Assembly (NCBI GenBank): GCA_905331475.1
Contig: CAJNYU010000224.1
Location: forward strand, 62,001-126,000
From: Rotaria socialis
Taxonomy: Eukaryota > Rotifera > Eurotatoria > Philodinida > Philodinidae
Direction of reading: 5' to 3'
DNA length: 64,000 bases
The position numbers and the translations under genes were made by a program. Below the pieces are notes generated by a model. It made no database searches and was not told the DNA's origin. It worked only from the letters and a program-made list of their open reading frames with translations. Below, piece by piece: positions 60,145-64,000 of this stretch (positions are counted from its first letter, which is position 1; the number at the start of each line of letters is the position of its first letter).

Positions 60145-61431
60145 CAAGAGTTTTTGTTTTTCTTATGGTAATTTTTGTAACATATCTCTTTTCTCTTTTT
60201 TTGTTTATATGTTTCACTCTATATTCTAGTTATTTCATAGTTACTCTTGCTCTTGCTGTATTATTAGGGCACATTGTACAGTAATTTGATGTTTTCTTCA
60301 TTCTTTAAGTGGATAATGGAATGATGTTCATTAAATATTCTGCTATTTCTACTCATTTACACATTTATTATTGCTAATAAATCAATTATACTTAAGTTCT
60401 GTCGTTCAAATAAAATTTTTAATCTAAAAAATCCTATTGACTTTTCACAGATATAATTGATCGATGGATTCTGTCCCTATCAGTACTTACAAAAAATTCT
60501 TTTGCCCTATACAGTCGAGGGCTAAGTGAGTCGAAGCGACGAACGTTACTTGTATATAGATAGTTACTATCCAAATACATGAATATTAGAATAATCAATA
60601 ATTTTCTTAAAATTGATATTTAATATTAATTTCAATACGGATTATGCTTTAAAAACTCCTAGCAAATAAAACGACTTTTCCAAAAACAAAATTCTACAAT
60701 GAAAAATAGAAAATAATACATCATCGACTCGTTCAAAATGAACAATGACATAGACATTATTGGGAATAAATCTCTTATTTTATTTTAGTCTTATGAAAAG
60801 TTTCCTTTAAAAATGAAAAATTTGGTCAAATTTTTCCATCAGCTAAAAAATCCAACTAATGTAAAAAATGTATATCCAAATGGCACTAGCTTCCAACAAC
60901 CATTGAAAATTTAAAAAAATAAAAATAAAGCATCAAATAAAATTGTTTAAAACTTTTGAAACTTCAATTTCCTCCTAAATTTTATTAAAAAAGATTTTAG
61001 TCATTATTTTTTCCTTCTACTCCCATTTTTAATTAAAATAGTATTTTTTGTGTGCTTTTTTCTTGTAATGCAGAGTCCTGAAGAGTGTTTTTGATGTCGA
61101 AACAAATATAACACGAAAAGCGTCGACGGAAAAAATTAACTCTGCATCATTTTATTTTATTTTATTAAAGCACAATATAAATAATTTTTAATTTAATTCT
61201 GACTTAATCGGTTGGTAAAAAGCAAAAACTGAGAGTAGCAGATTAATTTATATTATTTAGAAATATAGATTGGTTTGTTTTCAATTAATTAATTTACCCA
61301 CACCCTCGCCTCCAAACGTCGCTACTGCATGTTTAATCTCCCTGTAGAAAAGAAACGTAAAAATGATTGTCGAGCAGCAAACAATCAAAACTACACAATA
61401 AACAAACAATATCGAATTGCACCATATGCTT

Positions 61432-61477
61432 TCAGATTAGTACTCTGGATATGCGGGTTCGATTCCCGCCAGCGGCA
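61432..61477 (+). tRNA. tRNA 3' half, broken
   Basis: A 5-bp anticodon stem with a 7-nt loop TTAGTAC (anticodon AGT, threonine if genuine), a 4-nt variable loop, a perfect T-arm (GCGGG-TTCGATT-CCCGC) and the acceptor 3' strand CAGCGGC plus A. The upstream DNA offers no GCCGCTG partner or D-arm, so the 5' half is missing or replaced. Reverse-strand ORFs reading RWRESNPH come from this T-arm and are spurious. Confidence 0.55.
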
Positions 61478-62028
61478 CATTTTTTTTGTTTCTGTGAAAG
61501 TTTTCGCCAGTGTTTCTAATGGCAAATGTACACAGCAGAAGTAAAATGTGCAAACATCTGCAGCTATGAAAGTACACTGTGCTGTACACTTCGACAAAAG
61601 AAGCAGCGTGTACAATTTTCTGGAAAACTGTATAATCCTATGGCGTGAAAATCGCCGCAATTTTGGTGATTTATCAAAAAAGGAACGTAAAATCGTGATT
61701 AATCAAATAAGGTTGAGCAATTGCCGATAAAATCAGATTTTATCGCGATATTGAAAACGAACTCGATTAATCATAATCGCGAAAAAATGATCGAGATAAT
61801 CTGCATTCACTTCTCGCTACATAACTGAGAGATTAACTAAACCAATCAAGTTACAAGATTAAGGAAGTAGAAAACAGAGAAATGACTGCTTATTGTCATT
61901 GAGTATCATCTATTAACGTTAACGCATGGAATGAAAATATGAAAATCATTATTTTGTTGCAACTATCCCAACACAATTTGGATATTGGAGAAATTCATCC
62001 CGGAATTCTTGAGGGCGTGGTGGGGCGT

Positions 62029-62099
62029 GGGGTGTGGGTGTGGATGTGAATAAGGGTATGACTATGCTTCTTTGGATCGTCACATCCACAGCCACACCC
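62029..62099. repeat. Hairpin element with telomere-like arms, copy 2
   Basis: The arms GGTGTGGGTGTGGATGTGA and TCACATCCACAGCCACACC form a 19-bp inverted repeat with one mismatch around a loop of about 30 nt that shares TATGCTTCTTTGGATCG with copy 1 at 60073-60144. Confidence 0.75.
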
Positions 62100-62370
62100 G
62101 AAATACCTAAAGGTCTCGTGGTAGCTTCACACACCCTCATACCCGCACACTCGCCCTTAAATTTGCAAACTTATTTATATTTTGTAAAGATGTAGATAGA
62201 CTTTTTGTCATTTATTGGTTTATTTCTTACTGTTTTTAGCACAAGAAATACATGTAGGCTGCAATAATAATATATTAGTACGACATATATCGGTTTCTGA
62301 AAAGTAAAAGTTGAGAACTAGTGGATTCATTTTTCTTTTAGTCCGCAGATAAGTTAATCTGTTTTGAATT

Positions 62371-62565
62371 TTACTTGACTCCAGGACGAAAAATATGCGG
62401 TTCATGGGTACACTTGTGGCACACGTTAGGATTCAAACTGTTAACTCCATGATCAGGATCAAAACCAGTGCCACAAATCCAACCGCTAGGCTGAAGAAAA
62501 CCCATAGGACTACCACAGAATGAACACTTAAGAAGTTGGACAGTTGATTCCTTTGAAGTATTCAT
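62371..62565 (-). CDS. Small Cys-rich ORF, possible zinc-binding exon
   Basis: 64 residues from MNTSKES, with Cys spacing C-x2-C (KCSFCGS), a lone Cys (WICGTG) and C-x2-C (VCHKCTHEPHIF), ending in TAA. A GTTTAG acceptor sits just upstream of the Met (near 62580), so this may be the last exon of a longer gene whose upstream exons I could not find. The paired C-x2-C motifs fit a zinc ribbon or similar. The family is not recognised. Confidence 0.4.
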   Translation of the reverse strand: MNTSKESTVQLLKCSFCGSPMGFLQPSGWICGTGFDPDHGVNSLNPNVCHKCTHEPHIFRPGVK

Positions 62566-62693
62566 ATGGAGGTGCTCTAAACACGCCAAAAGAAAAAGCT
62601 ATTAATTACCTAGAACACAGAATTTACAAGTAGGACGACGTGACTGTCCCTAGCCCTCTACCGAAATGATTTATGTTAGTTCCAAATGTAAGA

Positions 62694-62717
62694 GGGTGTG
62701 GGTGTGGGTGTGGGTGG
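62694..62717 (+). repeat. Telomere-like (TGTGGG)n tract
   Basis: Almost four perfect GGGTGT units on the plus strand, opposite in orientation to the tract at 58477-58501. Confidence 0.85.
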
Positions 62718-64000
62718 TCGTTAATTGAAAATGGGATACTAGATGCACGCATTGCGATACATCAGATCCACACTGACAACCACGTCCATTCTGCACATCC
62801 ATACACAGATCGATGTTCTAGGTCGGAATATGAGTGCATGTTAATTTCTACGATAGATCAATGAATCGTAAGTTTTGTAATACGACACCATTCGACTTTT
62901 GGGGACGTTGTTTCACAATTGCCACCGAACGAAAAAGTGAACGTGGCTCGTCATTAATTAGCAAACGAAACCAATATCATCACGTTGATCATATCGGTGG
63001 CAATCGAATCTGCGCCCCATTCTCACGAGTACTCTCATAATGAAGAGTGAGGGCTGAGTTGCTTTGTCAGTGCGACACATCCAAAAGCCGGAAAGTTCTC
63101 AGGCTAGAAAACCCGAGAAACTACGACGAAAGCATTCGATTTGTGACAGTAATACCCGAAATCCCTCTGTGGCTGTAACCAGTAACTTTTCACTTCTTAC
63201 AACGGCACACCGAGAAACTACTCGATGCTTACTGAAAATTGAAGCAACGGTACTCTACCTTTTATATATCATCACTGAGCCATGAATTGCTTGCTATCGC
63301 GTTGTGCAAACGGGCGAATAAACACCAACGCAAAAAGGTTTTCACCCTTTCTTTACGACATATTTATCTGATATGCCTCTAAGAGAAATGTATGACTGCA
63401 GCTAATATTGAAACAAGCGTGTAAGACAGCGAACACATCATGGGTTTTTTCTTCACTCGTCTTGAGATTGGCCAACAACATGTGGGCTTTGGTTTGTGGT
63501 GTTAGTGTGGGTGTATCTTGTCTCCCATTTCAAACTAACAACAGACCCTCTCTTTAAATTCTAGAACGAAGTCATATTCGTAAATTGTAGTCAACATAGA
63601 AAGGAAATATCGGAATTCAATACTGCAACGTCATTACCTAATATATGAACTTTAGGGTGGGTGTGGATTTGGTTTTAGTGAAGGCAGCGCTGCACGTTTA
63701 AAGGCATATTTTAAAGCACTCAATTTTGTTTTAAGATGAATTATGGATGCGAGGAATTGTGACGCAACGAATTCTACATGTGGCGGATCATCGAATGCGT
63801 ATTATCATGCGACGAATTATCATGAGTTTAATGGTCCCATTTTTGAAACCTGGTGTGAAATGAGAGTTGAAGTATTTAGGAGTAGAAATTCGCTCCCTCA
63901 CCCGTATCAGAGGGCTGGCAAAGATCCAGAAAATGTCCACTTTACCTAAAGTCCTGTGAAAAGTCCTTCACCCTCAACCTAGTCTCGCCATAGGACCTTA
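62718..64000 (+). other. Right-end stretch without a supported gene
   Basis: ORFs at 62834, 63064 and 63743 have no family features or convincing codon pattern. Further short telomere-like pieces occur near 63500 (TGTGGGTGT) and 63655 (GGGTGGGTGTGG). Confidence 0.45.

Larger units (their letters stand above)
60145..62370 (+). other. AT-rich stretch without a supported gene
   Basis: No coding region can be supported. It holds the tRNA 3'-half at 61432, the second telomere-arm hairpin at 62029 and short CCCACACCC tracts near 61300 and 62130. Confidence 0.45.

Noticed and set aside
61391-61660. Minus-strand ORF with CRWRESNPH
   Set aside because: The motif is the reverse reading of a tRNA T-arm, a common source of spurious proteins.
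58477-62717. True chromosome end at the right side
   Set aside because: The telomere-like tracts are a few units long, in mixed orientation and followed by unique sequence.

Overview
The window is nuclear DNA of a eukaryote, most likely a bdelloid rotifer. Genes are compact and animal-like, with mostly 50-110 bp GT-AG introns (CBP/p300, STOML2, POLR3H, TEX264). They lie next to gene families typical of bdelloids: an ionotropic glutamate receptor with a K+-channel-like GYG pore, EGF/7TM receptors, and ADP-ribosyltransferases fused to kinesin-light-chain-type TPRs. Short TGTGGG tracts, the telomere unit known from bdelloids, occur in the last 6 kb. The species cannot be fixed from the sequence alone.

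Layout. (1) 1-18 kb: three long intronless genes on the minus strand, namely an EEP-fold nuclease, the glutamate receptor and a 3159-residue DUF3638/DUF3645-type ATPase. A tiny two-exon gene and gene-poor DNA lie between them. (2) 18-31 kb: accessory DNA holding a transmembrane mucin-like gene, a decayed 7TM receptor, two assembly gaps filled with homopolymer, dispersed direct repeats and at least three non-autonomous transposons, one nested in another. One has a perfect 8-bp target-site duplication. (3) 31-46.3 kb: a dense, intron-rich housekeeping block. It holds a rhodopsin-like GPCR, CBP/p300 (13 exons), a divergent CDK-like kinase head-to-head with CBP, then STOML2, POLR3H and a GPI-anchored secreted protein, with TEX264 tail-to-tail. 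These genes serve transcription, mitochondrial membrane organisation and ER turnover and do not form one pathway. (4) 46.5-58.1 kb: an ADP-ribosyltransferase/TPR pseudogene, about 5 kb of AT-rich non-coding DNA with degenerate tandem repeats, and a decayed P-loop gene. (5) 58.1-64 kb: tRNA-like sequences, a small secreted protein with a bacterial-looking domain, a transposon with a perfect 8-bp duplication, and scattered telomere-like repeats, two of them in hairpin elements. This end looks subtelomeric or derived from old chromosome ends.

Exon joins were made by hand from GT-AG sites and reading phase. They are inferred, but each listed multi-exon gene keeps frame through every join.
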